From: Staphylococcus carnosus | Lineage (GTDB): Bacteria; Bacillota; Bacilli; Staphylococcales; Staphylococcaceae | Assembly (NCBI RefSeq): GCF_900458435.1 | Contig: NZ_UHCT01000001.1 | Location: 2,507,384 to 2,571,383, forward strand | Direction of reading: 5' to 3' | Length of the DNA: 64,000 nt | Part shown: positions 47,368 to 56,644 of the stretch, piece after piece | Position numbering within the stretch: position 1 is the stretch's first letter | How the letters are laid out: each line of letters starts with the position of its first letter | Program-made: the position numbers and the translations under genes | Notes under the pieces: model-generated | What the model was told of the DNA's origin: nothing | What the model saw: the letters and a program-made list of their open reading frames with translations, nothing else | The model's database searches: none

Positions 47368-48540
47368 ATGTCACTATCATCAGAAACAAATTTAATCAAG
47401 CACCATCAATTCCCGCACATTTTAGCAGCCAACCCGCCATTATACGATTCTTCAACTTTCCCAACAGAATTAATCGGATCAGAAGTATCGTACGATTATG
47501 CAAGATCAGGTCATCCGAATCGTGAAGTACTTGAAGAAAAAATTGCAGCATTAGAAAATGCAGATTATGGTATTGCCTACAACTCAGGCATCGGCGCAAT
47601 CTCAGCAGTTTTCTTCTTACTAGAAAGCGGAGATCATCTTATCATCCCTAATGACGTTTACGGCGGAACGTACCGTTTATGTACACAGTTTTTACCAGGA
47701 TTAAATATTGAAGTGACAACTGTAGATACCACAAAACCTGAAGAAGTGGAAAAAGCGATTAAAGAAAACACAAAGCTGATCCATATTGAAACACCATCAA
47801 ATCCATTATTTAAAGTGACAGATATCAAAGCTATTGCTGATGTAGCAAAAGCACATAACTTATTATTATCTGTCGATAATACTTTCTTAACACCGTTATC
47901 ACAAAAACCATTAGAATTAGGCGCTGATATTGTAAGCCATAGTGCTACTAAATTCTTAAGCGGACATAGCGATTTAATCGCAGGGATCGTGGTAACTAAC
48001 AATGCAGAAGTAGCAGAACAGTTAAGATTTATTCAAAATACGTTAGGCAGTGGATTATCAGCACAAGACAGCTGGACACTGACAAAACATCTAAAAACAT
48101 TGCATGTACGTTGGAATCAATCCGTACAAAACACACAAAAAATTATTGAATTCTTAAAAACACGTCCTGAAATCACAGAAGTTTATTACCCAGGAAATGA
48201 TGAAATCAATAAAAAACAAGCTGAAAATGGCGGTGCGGTTTTAAGTTTCCGTTTAAGCGACCCTGAAAAAGTACCTGAGTTCGCAAGAGCATTGAAAATA
48301 CCTCAAATCGCAGTCAGCTTAGGCGGTATTCAAACAATTGTTTCTCATCCAGCCACAATGTCACATGCTTCAGTTCCTGAAGATGTACGAAACGAACGCG
48401 GTATTACGTTTGATTTATTAAGATTAAGTGTTGGATTAGAAGACCCTGACGAATTGATTGCAGATTTTGAAGCAGCATTGGAGGAAACATACTATGAGCC
48501 GATTTCTACAAACTTTGAAAGAGAACGTCTTAGTAGCTGA
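47368..48540 (+). CDS. metC: Cystathionine lyase/synthase-type PLP enzyme
   Basis: 390 residues, Cys/Met-metabolism PLP family. The PLP lysine lies in SHSATKFLSGHSD and YGGTYRL and the DNTFLTP motifs are present. It begins the T-box operon. The sequence looks more like cystathionine beta-lyase (MetC) than the gamma-synthase (MetI) that comes first in S. aureus, but the two are hard to separate by eye. AAAGGAG precedes the ATG. Its 3' end overlaps the next gene by 47 bases. Confidence 0.85.
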   Translation: MSLSSETNLIKHHQFPHILAANPPLYDSSTFPTELIGSEVSYDYARSGHPNREVLEEKIAALENADYGIAYNSGIGAISAVFFLLESGDHLIIPNDVYGGTYRLCTQFLPGLNIEVTTVDTTKPEEVEKAIKENTKLIHIETPSNPLFKVTDIKAIADVAKAHNLLLSVDNTFLTPLSQKPLELGADIVSHSATKFLSGHSDLIAGIVVTNNAEVAEQLRFIQNTLGSGLSAQDSWTLTKHLKTLHVRWNQSVQNTQKIIEFLKTRPEITEVYYPGNDEINKKQAENGGAVLSFRLSDPEKVPEFARALKIPQIAVSLGGIQTIVSHPATMSHASVPEDVRNERGITFDLLRLSVGLEDPDELIADFEAALEETYYEPISTNFERERLSS

Positions 48541-50335
48541 CGGTGCAATAGGAACGATTCTTTACTCCGAAGGGATCGATACTTGTCCCGAAGCTTACAA
48601 CATAACACACCCGAAAAAAATCGAACAAATCCATCGTTCTTACATTCAAGCAGGTGCTGATGTCATTCAAACCAACACTTACGGTGCAAACTTTGAAAAA
48701 CTCCAAACATTCGGATTGGAGCATCAAGTGAAAGACATTACACGAGCTGCTGTAAGAATTGCTAAAAAAGCAGCCAATGAAGACACCTTTATTTTAGGTA
48801 CTGTAGGTGGATTCAAAGGCGTAAAACAAAATGAATTATCGCTTTCAACAATTCTTTATCATACAGACATTCAAATTGATACACTCATTGATGAAGGTGT
48901 GGATGCGTTATTATTTGAAACTTACTATGATTTAAACGAGCTCTTGCAGGTCATCAGAGCGACAAAGAAAAAATACGATATACCCGTTATCGCACAACTT
49001 ACCGCTTCTAATACCAATTATCTGCAAGATGGTACTGAAATTAATGAAGCACTCAAACAAGTGGAAGCAGAAGGTGCGGACGTCATCGGTCTGAATTGCC
49101 ATCACGGTCCGCATCATATGCAACAATCTTTTACACATATAGAACTTCCGCAACATGCATTATTATCGTGTTATCCAAATGCAAGCTTACTTGATTTTGA
49201 AAACTCTTCTATCAAGTATAGCGATAATGCATCATACTTTGGAAAAATTGCGAAGTCGCTTGTAAAAGAAGGTGTTCACTTGATCGGTGGTTGCTGCGGT
49301 ACTACACCAGAACATATTCATTATATAAAAGAAGCCGTCGAAGGTTTAGAACCGATTAATGAGAAGAAAGTGATTCCAATCAGACGCAAAAGCAATCACC
49401 CTTCCATTCCGGTTCAAAAAGATAACTTAACTACAAAAGTAAAATCAGGTCCTACTGTCATCGTAGAACTTGATACACCGAAACACTTAGATACAACAAA
49501 ATTTTTTGTTAATGTCACAAAACTTGATAAAGCCAATGTAGATGCGATTACCTTAGCTGACAATTCTTTAGCCACAGTACGTGTCAGCAATATCGCCGCA
49601 GCAAGCATTATCAAACAAAATTATAATATCGAACCTTTAGTGCATATCACATGCCGAGACAGAAACTTAATCGGACTACAATCCCACTTATTAGGTTTAT
49701 CACTGTTAGGCATCAACGAAATCTTAGCAATTACAGGCGATCCTTCAAAAGTCGGTCACCTGCCAGGTGCTAATAATGTATACGATGTGAACTCTAAAGG
49801 ATTAACAGAATTAGCTGTTCGGTTCAATCAAGGATTGAACATCGACGGCGGTGCATTAAAAACAACTACTAATTTCAATATCGCTGGCGCATTCAATCCG
49901 AATGTTCGAAAAATGGAAGCAGCCGTTCGACGTTTGGATAAGAAATTAGACAGTGGGATGAATTACTTTATCACCCAACCCGTTTATACGGTTGAAAAGA
50001 TTCAAGAAATCGCTGAAAAAACAGCACATTTAGACTCACCATTCTTTATCGGTATTATGCCGATTACAAGTTATAGGAACGCACAATTTTTACACAATGA
50101 AGTACCTGGTATCACCTTACCAGAAGATGTATTAGAGCAATTTGAAGCAGTTAAAGACGATAAACAAAAAACAAAAGAATTGAGCTTACGCATTTGCAGA
50201 AAATTAGTAGATGAGGTCACAAAACACTTTAATGGCTTATACCTCATCACACCATTTGAACAAGTAGATTATTCACTAGAACTTGCAACTTATTTTAAAA
50301 CTAAAACTGAAAATAACCAGGAGGCAATAATATGA
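48494..50335 (+). CDS. metF: Homocysteine S-methyltransferase/methylenetetrahydrofolate reductase fusion
   Basis: 613 residues. N-terminal homocysteine-binding domain with zinc ligands (GLNCHHGP and [10 protein letters not shown]) and a C-terminal MetF TIM barrel from about residue 320 (GDPSKVGHL). This YitJ-like fusion makes methyl-THF and can methylate homocysteine. The start at 48494 lies inside metC with TTGGAGGAA upstream. Followed by metE with an ATGA overlap. Confidence 0.93.
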   Translation: MSRFLQTLKENVLVADGAIGTILYSEGIDTCPEAYNITHPKKIEQIHRSYIQAGADVIQTNTYGANFEKLQTFGLEHQVKDITRAAVRIAKKAANEDTFILGTVGGFKGVKQNELSLSTILYHTDIQIDTLIDEGVDALLFETYYDLNELLQVIRATKKKYDIPVIAQLTASNTNYLQDGTEINEALKQVEAEGADVIGLNCHHGPHHMQQSFTHIELPQHALLSCYPNASLLDFENSSIKYSDNASYFGKIAKSLVKEGVHLIGGCCGTTPEHIHYIKEAVEGLEPINEKKVIPIRRKSNHPSIPVQKDNLTTKVKSGPTVIVELDTPKHLDTTKFFVNVTKLDKANVDAITLADNSLATVRVSNIAAASIIKQNYNIEPLVHITCRDRNLIGLQSHLLGLSLLGINEILAITGDPSKVGHLPGANNVYDVNSKGLTELAVRFNQGLNIDGGALKTTTNFNIAGAFNPNVRKMEAAVRRLDKKLDSGMNYFITQPVYTVEKIQEIAEKTAHLDSPFFIGIMPITSYRNAQFLHNEVPGITLPEDVLEQFEAVKDDKQKTKELSLRICRKLVDEVTKHFNGLYLITPFEQVDYSLELATYFKTKTENNQEAII

Positions 50336-52575
50336 CAATTAAAACAGCTAATATCGGATTCCCACGTTTAGGACGCAAAAGAGAATGGAAGAAAGCAATC
50401 GAAAGTTATTGGGCAGGCAAAACAAATTATGATGAATTAACAACAACATTAAACGACTTGCATAAAGAAAACCTTTTATTACAAAAGAACTATAATATCG
50501 ACAGTGTACCTGTTGGAGATTTCTCATTATATGATCATGTGCTAGATACATCGTTATTATTCAACATCATCCCAGAACGTTTCCAAGGTCAAGAAGTGAA
50601 TGACGACTTACTATTTGATATCGCACGTGGTACAAAAGAACATGTCGCAAGTGCTTTAATCAAATGGTTCAACACAAACTATCACTATATCGTACCTGAA
50701 TGGGATAATGCAGAACCAAAATTAAATCGCAATGTATTACTTGAAAGATTCCAATTTGCACAACAACTTAATGTCCCTGCACATCCTGTCATTTTAGGGC
50801 CTGTATCATTTGTACAATTATCACGTGGCGGCGATCAATCATTTGAAGAAAAAGTAGAAACTTTACTGCCATTATACAAAGAAGTCTTACAATCATTAGT
50901 AGATGCTGGTGCTGAATATATTCAAATTGATGAGCCTGTACTTGTTACAGATAACGCAAAAGAATTAGAAGATATTACTCGCCATGTATATGACTACTTC
51001 GAAAAAGCAGGTTTAGCAGACAAATTAGTTATCCAAACTTACTTCGAACATGTAGATTTAGAGTTTGTGAACAGCTTGCCGGTTAAAGGCTTTGGTTTAG
51101 ACTTCGTTCATGACCGCGGTGTGAACTTACAACAAATCAGAGATGGTAAATTATCTAAAGATAAAGCGTTATATGCTGGTATTATCGATGGCCGTAACGT
51201 ATGGGCTGCAGATATCGAAGCTAAAAAAGATTTAATCGAAGAATTACAACAATATACAGATGAGTTAGTCATCCAACCGTCTTCTTCTTTACTTCATGTG
51301 CCAGTTTCATTAGATGATGAAGTGTTAGATGAAACAATCGAAGAAGGTTTAAGCTTTGCGACTGAAAAATTAGATGAATTAGATGCTTTAAAACGTCTTA
51401 TCAATAATGGAGATGCAGAGAAATACGATCAATTGAAAGCACAATATGAACGTTTCCAAAATCAAGCATTCAAAAATCTTGAATATGATTTTGACAGCGT
51501 ACGTACACATCGTGAATCAGCATTCCCTGAACGTAAAAAAGTTCAAGATGCACGCTTAAAATTACCTGAGCTGCCAACAACAACAATCGGTTCATTCCCA
51601 CAAACTAAAGAAGTACGTAAGAAACGTGCAGATTGGAAAAATCATCGTATCAGCGATGAAGAGTACAACCAATTCTTACGTGATGAAATTGCACGCTGGA
51701 TTCAAATCCAAGAAGATATCAGCTTAGATGTCTTTGTACATGGTGAATTCGAGCGTAACGACATGGTTGAATTCTTTGGTGAAAGATTGCAAGGCTTCTT
51801 AGTTACTAAATACGGATGGGTACAATCTTATGGTTCTCGTGCTGTTAAGCCGCCTGTTATCTACGGAGATGTTAAATGGACAAAACCAATCACAGTGGAA
51901 GAAACAGCTTATGCACAAAGCTTAACGGACCACCCAGTAAAAGGTATGCTGACAGGTCCAGTTACAATCTTAAACTGGTCATTTGAACGTGTTGATATTC
52001 CACGCCAAGAAGTACAAGATCAAATCGCTTTAGCGATTAATGAAGAAGTATTAGCATTAGAAGATGCTGGTATCAAAGTTATCCAAGTAGATGAACCAGC
52101 ATTACGTGAAGGTTTGCCGCTTCGCAAAGAATATCATGAAGAGTACTTGAAACAAGCATTGCGTTCATTCAGATTAGCAACATCATCAGTGGCAGATGCT
52201 ACGCAAATCCATACGCATATGTGCTATTCTCAATTCGGCGAAATCATTCATACTATCCACGATTTAGATGCAGATGTTATCTCAATCGAAACGTCTCGAA
52301 GCCATGGTGCTTTAATTAAAGACTTTGAGGATATTACGTATGATTTAGGTATCGGATTAGGTGTATATGATATCCACAGTCCACGTATCCCGACTGAAGA
52401 AGAAATCACAGTCGCAATTAACCGCGGATTGAAAGAAATCGACCGTTCATTATTCTGGGTAAACCCAGATTGCGGCTTGAAAACACGTAATGAAGATCAA
52501 GTAAAAGAAGCATTATCTGTCTTAGTATCAGCAGTTAAAAAATTACGTCAAGAACAAGGTCAAGAAACAGCATAA
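50332..52575 (+). CDS. metE: Cobalamin-independent methionine synthase
   Basis: 747 residues, full length. Transfers methyl from methyltetrahydrofolate polyglutamate to homocysteine. Two TIM barrels; the C-terminal one has zinc ligands in HTHMCYS and NPDCGLKTR. Starts within the ATGA overlap of the upstream gene, so translation is coupled. Last gene of the T-box operon. Confidence 0.98.
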   Translation: MTIKTANIGFPRLGRKREWKKAIESYWAGKTNYDELTTTLNDLHKENLLLQKNYNIDSVPVGDFSLYDHVLDTSLLFNIIPERFQGQEVNDDLLFDIARGTKEHVASALIKWFNTNYHYIVPEWDNAEPKLNRNVLLERFQFAQQLNVPAHPVILGPVSFVQLSRGGDQSFEEKVETLLPLYKEVLQSLVDAGAEYIQIDEPVLVTDNAKELEDITRHVYDYFEKAGLADKLVIQTYFEHVDLEFVNSLPVKGFGLDFVHDRGVNLQQIRDGKLSKDKALYAGIIDGRNVWAADIEAKKDLIEELQQYTDELVIQPSSSLLHVPVSLDDEVLDETIEEGLSFATEKLDELDALKRLINNGDAEKYDQLKAQYERFQNQAFKNLEYDFDSVRTHRESAFPERKKVQDARLKLPELPTTTIGSFPQTKEVRKKRADWKNHRISDEEYNQFLRDEIARWIQIQEDISLDVFVHGEFERNDMVEFFGERLQGFLVTKYGWVQSYGSRAVKPPVIYGDVKWTKPITVEETAYAQSLTDHPVKGMLTGPVTILNWSFERVDIPRQEVQDQIALAINEEVLALEDAGIKVIQVDEPALREGLPLRKEYHEEYLKQALRSFRLATSSVADATQIHTHMCYSQFGEIIHTIHDLDADVISIETSRSHGALIKDFEDITYDLGIGLGVYDIHSPRIPTEEEITVAINRGLKEIDRSLFWVNPDCGLKTRNEDQVKEALSVLVSAVKKLRQEQGQETA

Positions 52576-52585
52576 GCCAAAAGAA

Positions 52586-52647
52586 ATTGAGTATGGCAGT
52601 AACATGATTAGGTCTCTCCTTCCCCTAATCATGCTGCTCAACTCAAT
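52586..52647 (+). terminator. Long hairpin after metE
   Basis: A stem pairs CATGATTAGG with CCTAATCATG (52603-52612, 52624-52633) and is extended by ATTGAG...CTCAAT further out. It lies 10 bases after the metE stop. There is no T run, so it may be a processing or stabilising element or an atypical terminator. Confidence 0.5.
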
Positions 52648-52753
52648 AACTTGAGATTTATCCCGCCGATTTATCTCTTAAAAACCACTTTTCTTTTAAG
52701 TATTTATTATTTTTAACAATAACAACAATTGCAGTAGCAGCGAGGTGTTTACG

Positions 52754-53503
52754 ATGAGTTATCCTTTATGGGATCAGCTGAAAGCTTTGAAAGAAAATAA
52801 ATGGGTCGATTTGACGCATACATTTGATTCAAAGAGTCCACATTTCAGCGCATTAGAAGAAGCATATATCGATACAATCAGTACGGTACCTGAAGATGGG
52901 TTTTTCGTCCAAAGATGGAGTGTTGCGACACAATATGGCACCCATATTGATGCACCTATCCATTTTGTGGAACATAAACGCTATTTACATGAGCTCGATT
53001 TAAAAGAACTTGTATTGCCCCTTATCGTGCTTGATTACTCTAAAGAAGTAGCGGAAAATCCTGATTTTCGCCTTACACGCCAAGATTTATTAGAATGGGA
53101 AGACCAGCACGGCCGCATCGAACCCGATTCATTCGTTGCGTTCCGCAGTGATTGGTCAAAACGCTGGCCGAACGTTGAACAATTTGAGAATAAAGATGCT
53201 GAAGGCAATCCTCACGCTCCTGGATGGGCATTAGACGCATTACAATTCTTACTTGAAGAACGCGGCGTTAAATCAGTAGGACATGAAACTTTTGATACAG
53301 ATGCTTCTGTTGATGTCGCAAAACACGGCGACTTAATCGGAGAGCGTTATGTATTAGGTCAAGATACATTCCAAATCGAATTGTTAACAAATCTCGATCA
53401 ACTCCCTGAAAGAGGGGCAGTGATTTATACAATCAGCCCTAAACCTGCAGATGCGCCTGGATTCCCTGTCCGTGCATTTGCAATCACTCCAGAAAAGCAG
53501 TAA
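52754..53503 (+). CDS. Cyclase-family amidohydrolase (kynurenine formamidase-like)
   Basis: 249 residues. The metal motif YGTHIDAPIHF (HxxxD) and later GHETFDTDAS fit the cyclase/KynB family, which opens or closes amide bonds with a divalent metal. Not part of a tryptophan pathway here; substrate unknown. GAGGTG lies 6 bases before the ATG at 52754. Confidence 0.85.
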   Translation: MSYPLWDQLKALKENKWVDLTHTFDSKSPHFSALEEAYIDTISTVPEDGFFVQRWSVATQYGTHIDAPIHFVEHKRYLHELDLKELVLPLIVLDYSKEVAENPDFRLTRQDLLEWEDQHGRIEPDSFVAFRSDWSKRWPNVEQFENKDAEGNPHAPGWALDALQFLLEERGVKSVGHETFDTDASVDVAKHGDLIGERYVLGQDTFQIELLTNLDQLPERGAVIYTISPKPADAPGFPVRAFAITPEKQ

Positions 53504-53506
53504 TGG
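53478..53506 (+). promoter_or_regulatory. Possible promoter at the end of the cyclase gene
   Basis: TTGCAA, 17 bases, TAATGG, placed so that transcription would begin close to 53513, ahead of the hairpin array. Weak match; offered only because position and spacing fit. Confidence 0.35.
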
Positions 53507-53512
53507 ACAAGC

Positions 53513-53826
53513 GATCATCTATTAAACTGCAGCCATTATGAGTGAAACGATTAAAATAAACATATCGGCTACATGCCCTGGGTCCACAGGAATTGGGGCA
53601 TGAATCGCCATTGTTCTTAAACCCGATTAAGAACATTCTTTTCATTATCTGGTATATATCTTCACCCGATAAGGATATATACTGAATTTCATTTATTGCC
53701 ACTTCCCGATAAACGGCAATAACCTAACTCCTTTTACTAATTATAAAAAGAAGACACTGGATATATGGCAGCACCTCCCACCACCCCGTGTGTGTTGTAG
53801 CCGTATATCCAGTGTTCTATTTTTTT
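53513..53826 (+). ncRNA. Candidate small RNA with repeated CCCGAT-loop hairpins
   Basis: No coding frame. Five hairpins follow each other: CATGCCC/GGGCATG (53572-53602); GTTCTTAA/TTAAGAAC (53613-53634); GTATATATC/GATATATAC (53652-53682); TTATTGCC/GGCAATAA (53693-53722); and a terminator stem. The middle three have the same unpaired CCCGAT in the loop although their stems differ. C-rich loops that could pair with G-rich ribosome sites are a feature of staphylococcal regulatory RNAs. 5' end is inferred. Confidence 0.6.
53754..53826 (+). terminator. Terminator of the candidate small RNA
   Basis: ACACTGGATATA pairs with TATATCCAGTGT, plus an inner GGC/GCC, with a C-rich loop, and ends in seven T. 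Confidence 0.88.
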
Positions 53827-53861
53827 GAAGATTATTCCTAAAATTTATATATAGTAAAATA

Positions 53862-53907
53862 ATGAGAGATGAAACAACTTTTGTTGTCTCACCTCTCATT
53901 TTTTTCG
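53862..53907 (+). terminator. Second terminator-like hairpin
   Basis: ATGAGAG...ACAAC-TTTT-GTTGT...CTCTCAT followed by seven T, only 36 bases after the previous terminator. It may end a backup transcript or a very short RNA. Confidence 0.75.
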
Positions 53908-53929
53908 TTGTGCTTTTGTAACTTTCAAA

Positions 53930-54116
53930 GTGATTTACACAGTAACTTTAACAGTCGCTGCTTATTTATTGTTAAAGAAAGACAATAAATAATAGTCGAT
54001 TATGCACCCAACATAATCGACTATTTCAATAAGCCTAAGGTAGAATATGGCTCAGACCATACGCCTAACATTTTTACACTCAGTCTTCTTTACCAGGACG
54101 TCTGAATGTTTTTTAT
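53930..54116 (+). ncRNA. Second candidate small RNA/hairpin array
   Basis: TTATTTATTGT/ACAATAAATAA (53962-53992) is directly followed by a perfect 14-base stem AATAGTCGATTATG/CATAATCGACTATT (53991-54025) with loop CACCCAA, then by a weaker terminator-like stem (54067-54110, AACATT...CTCAG with CTGAATGTT) and six T. No coding frame and no clear promoter. Orientation inferred from the T run. Confidence 0.45.
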
Positions 54117-54211
54117 TACACCTGCATAATAGCATCTTTTGTAACTTCTTAGAATTATAATATGTGGCTGAACTGCCTAAAATGTAGTTTCTGTTTGGTA
54201 TTAATTTACAG

Positions 54212-55372
54212 TTATTTTTTATACATAGGGCTAAGTGATTTCAACCGCTTCGCTGCTTCATCTAATTGTTCATCGTCTAACGCAAGAGAAACACGTACAT
54301 AATGATTGCCATTATCGCCAAATGGAATACCCGGGGCAACTAATATTGACTGATCTTGTAATAGGAATTCCACAAATTGTTCTCCAGTATAGCTTTCAGG
54401 TGTCTTTAACCATAAGAAAATACCACCTGTCATAGGTTCATATGGAATAGCACCTTCATCTAAAATAGCAGTAAAGCGATCTCGACGTTTTCTGAACACT
54501 TCACTTTGTTGTTCTAAAAAATCATCATAATTATTCAAAGCAAAAGTAGCCGCATCTTGTAATGCACCGAACATGCCAGCGTGGTGATGTGTATGATATT
54601 TCTTCAATGCTTGAATAACATCTTTATTCCCCAATGCAAAACCAACACGATAACCTGACATATTATATCCTTTAGACAGCGAGTAGACTTCTATCGCTAC
54701 ATCCTTTCCATCTTTTGATTGCAAAATACTTGGGTTTTTATGATCAAATCCAAAGGCAGCATAGGCAAAATCGTGTACGATTTTAGTTTGCGTTCCTTTG
54801 AATTTTTGAATCGCTTCATCGAACACTTCTTGTGTTACTGTAGAGCCTGTCGGGTTATTCGGATAAGTTAAATAGATGAGCTTCGTTTGTTTCAAGATAT
54901 CCTCAGGCACTTTATCCCAATCGGGCTGATAATTCGGAGGTTCTAACTCTAATGCATAGGGATGCGCATCCGCAAATAAAACGCCAGCCAGATAATCTGT
55001 ATATCCAGGGTCAGGCAGCAATACATAATCTTCTGGATTAACAATACAGTTCGGTAAGCCTACCAGACCATTTTTAGTGCCGTATAAAATACATACTTCA
55101 TCATCTTTATCTAATTCAACGCCATATTGACGTTGATAAAAATCGACAATTGCTTGTTTGAACGTTTCTTTTCCATGGAACGCGCCATATTTCTGGTTTT
55201 CAGGAAGTCTCAAAGCGTCCGCAAATTCATCGACAATTCCTTTAGGTGTTTCTCCATCTGGAATACCTACTGCCATGTTGATGAGAGGAAGCGGTCCATG
55301 TTCAATTTTTCTTCCCATTGTTTTTCCAAAATAACTATCCGGTATCTTAGCTAATCTTCTTGACATCACCAT
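54212..55372 (-). CDS. Aminotransferase class I under SAM riboswitch control
   Basis: 386 residues, PLP fold type I. The PLP lysine lies in SLSKGYNMSGYR, with YPNNPTG and the C-terminal YVRVSLAL arginine. Closest in pattern to LL-diaminopimelate/methionine (MtnE-like) aminotransferases. The SAM-I riboswitch upstream implies a sulfur amino acid role such as methionine salvage, but no other salvage genes are nearby. AGGGGG precedes the ATG at 55372. Confidence 0.88.
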   Translation of the reverse strand: MVMSRRLAKIPDSYFGKTMGRKIEHGPLPLINMAVGIPDGETPKGIVDEFADALRLPENQKYGAFHGKETFKQAIVDFYQRQYGVELDKDDEVCILYGTKNGLVGLPNCIVNPEDYVLLPDPGYTDYLAGVLFADAHPYALELEPPNYQPDWDKVPEDILKQTKLIYLTYPNNPTGSTVTQEVFDEAIQKFKGTQTKIVHDFAYAAFGFDHKNPSILQSKDGKDVAIEVYSLSKGYNMSGYRVGFALGNKDVIQALKKYHTHHHAGMFGALQDAATFALNNYDDFLEQQSEVFRKRRDRFTAILDEGAIPYEPMTGGIFLWLKTPESYTGEQFVEFLLQDQSILVAPGIPFGDNGNHYVRVSLALDDEQLDEAAKRLKSLSPMYKK

Positions 55373-55416
55373 TCATAGTTCCCCCTTTTATTTTGATAGA
55401 TACGTCATACTTTTTT

Positions 55417-55456
55417 CAAAAAAAGCTATATGTCACTGTATAAGCAACATATAGCC
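55417..55456 (-). terminator. Terminator of the SAM riboswitch
   Basis: Minus strand GCTATATGT pairs with ACATATAGC, then seven T, between aptamer and gene. Confidence 0.9.
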
Positions 55457-55471
55457 TACTATGTATATGCA

Positions 55472-55580
55472 CCTATCTTTCAAGTTGTACTTGTTGGATG
55501 AAGCACAGTGAGGTCAGTCTAAATAACCTTCTGTTGCTGAAGCTTCATAGGGCCAATTCCCTCTGCTTCTCTTGATAAGT
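55472..55580 (-). ncRNA. SAM-I (S-box) riboswitch
   Basis: Minus strand ACTTATCAAGAGAAGCAGAG, GGAATTGGCCC, ATGAAGCTTCAGCAAC and closing GAAAGATAGG follow the S-box consensus in order. With SAM bound the terminator should form and shut off the aminotransferase gene. Confidence 0.95.
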
Positions 55581-55648
55581 TTGATTAATATAATTAACGT
55601 CTCTCATTGTACTAAAAATTCTGACATTTTTCAATTATAGTAAGGAGC

Positions 55649-55684
55649 ATAAAAAACTCCACAACATATAAGCTGCAGAGTTTT
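55649..55684 (-). terminator. Terminator of the lipoprotein pair
   Basis: Minus strand AAAACTC...GAGTTTTTT stem, seven bases after the last stop. Confidence 0.75.
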
Positions 55685-55691
55685 ATAAATA

Positions 55692-56630
55692 TTATTCCGG
55701 TTGTCCTTTAGAATCAAATTTTTCTACTGAACCGTCGGAATTAACGATATACGAACCTGCAAGGTTGCCAGACTTATCCACGAATGAGAAGCCCCAACTT
55801 CCATCACTCTTTTGTTCAGGTTCTTTATACGTATAAGTGCTTGTATCTAATTTATGACCTTCGTAGTCTTCCACTTTATCAATCACATTAGCACGTGTTA
55901 CTGTGCCACTTGAACTCGTGCTTTCTTTAGCGTTGCTTTCAGAAGAAGAATCAGACTTGCTGCTTGTTCCTACTTCAGGCGTTTCACTAACCGAAATCAT
56001 ATTTACCACTTTAGAAAAGTTTGGATTATCCTTATATTTTTCATACAAGTCTTTAAGGTTATAAATTGCACCGTAATCCAATAATTGTTGGTACGTATTT
56101 GTTCCTTGCTCAGGCATGATAATGATTTGTGAATCTGTCATAGCCATCATCGTAAGGTAGTTACCTTTTGATTCATATGACTCATAAACATCCATATTAG
56201 AAGGCTGTCCTGGTACTTGTCCATCAAATGTTCTTTGGAATTTAATATTTTGGATAGATTTTTGTACCTTTTTCAAACTATCCAATTTCTCATAACTATG
56301 GTTTAATAATTCTTCTGCTGAAATGGTTGTTTTTGCATACTTTGAATGTCCCACTGCAAACATTGCTAAAGCAATCTTATCTTTGTTAGTGAGTTGTTTA
56401 AAGCTTTTGATATTATCAGATGTTTTTTCTGATTCGGAATTATCTTTTTCACTATTCTATTCTGAAAATCTTTCTTTATTGGTTTGTTTTTCAGAAGTTT
56501 TATTATCCTTATGCTTTGCTTCTTGTTTATTATCTTTTTTGCTGTCTGATGATTTATTGTCACTGTGCCCGCATCCTGAAAGTAAGAGGGCTAACGTTGC
56601 AGAAGCAGCAAACAAATACTTCATTTTCAT
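55692..56630 (-). pseudogene. Lipoprotein gene interrupted by an in-frame TAG
   Basis: Starts MKMKYLFAASATLALLLSGC (lipobox LSGC), then a K/D/N-rich spacer. At 56459-56457 the frame meets TAG; it continues open for 255 further codons to the end (KSFKQLTNKDKIALAMFAVG ... FDSKGQPE). The second part would need internal initiation (ATG 56363) and would lack the signal peptide. It is a tandem paralogue of the intact gene just upstream (14 bases apart), and their last 65 codons are nearly the same. Confidence 0.85.
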
Positions 56631-56644
56631 CTGTTGAAGTCCTC

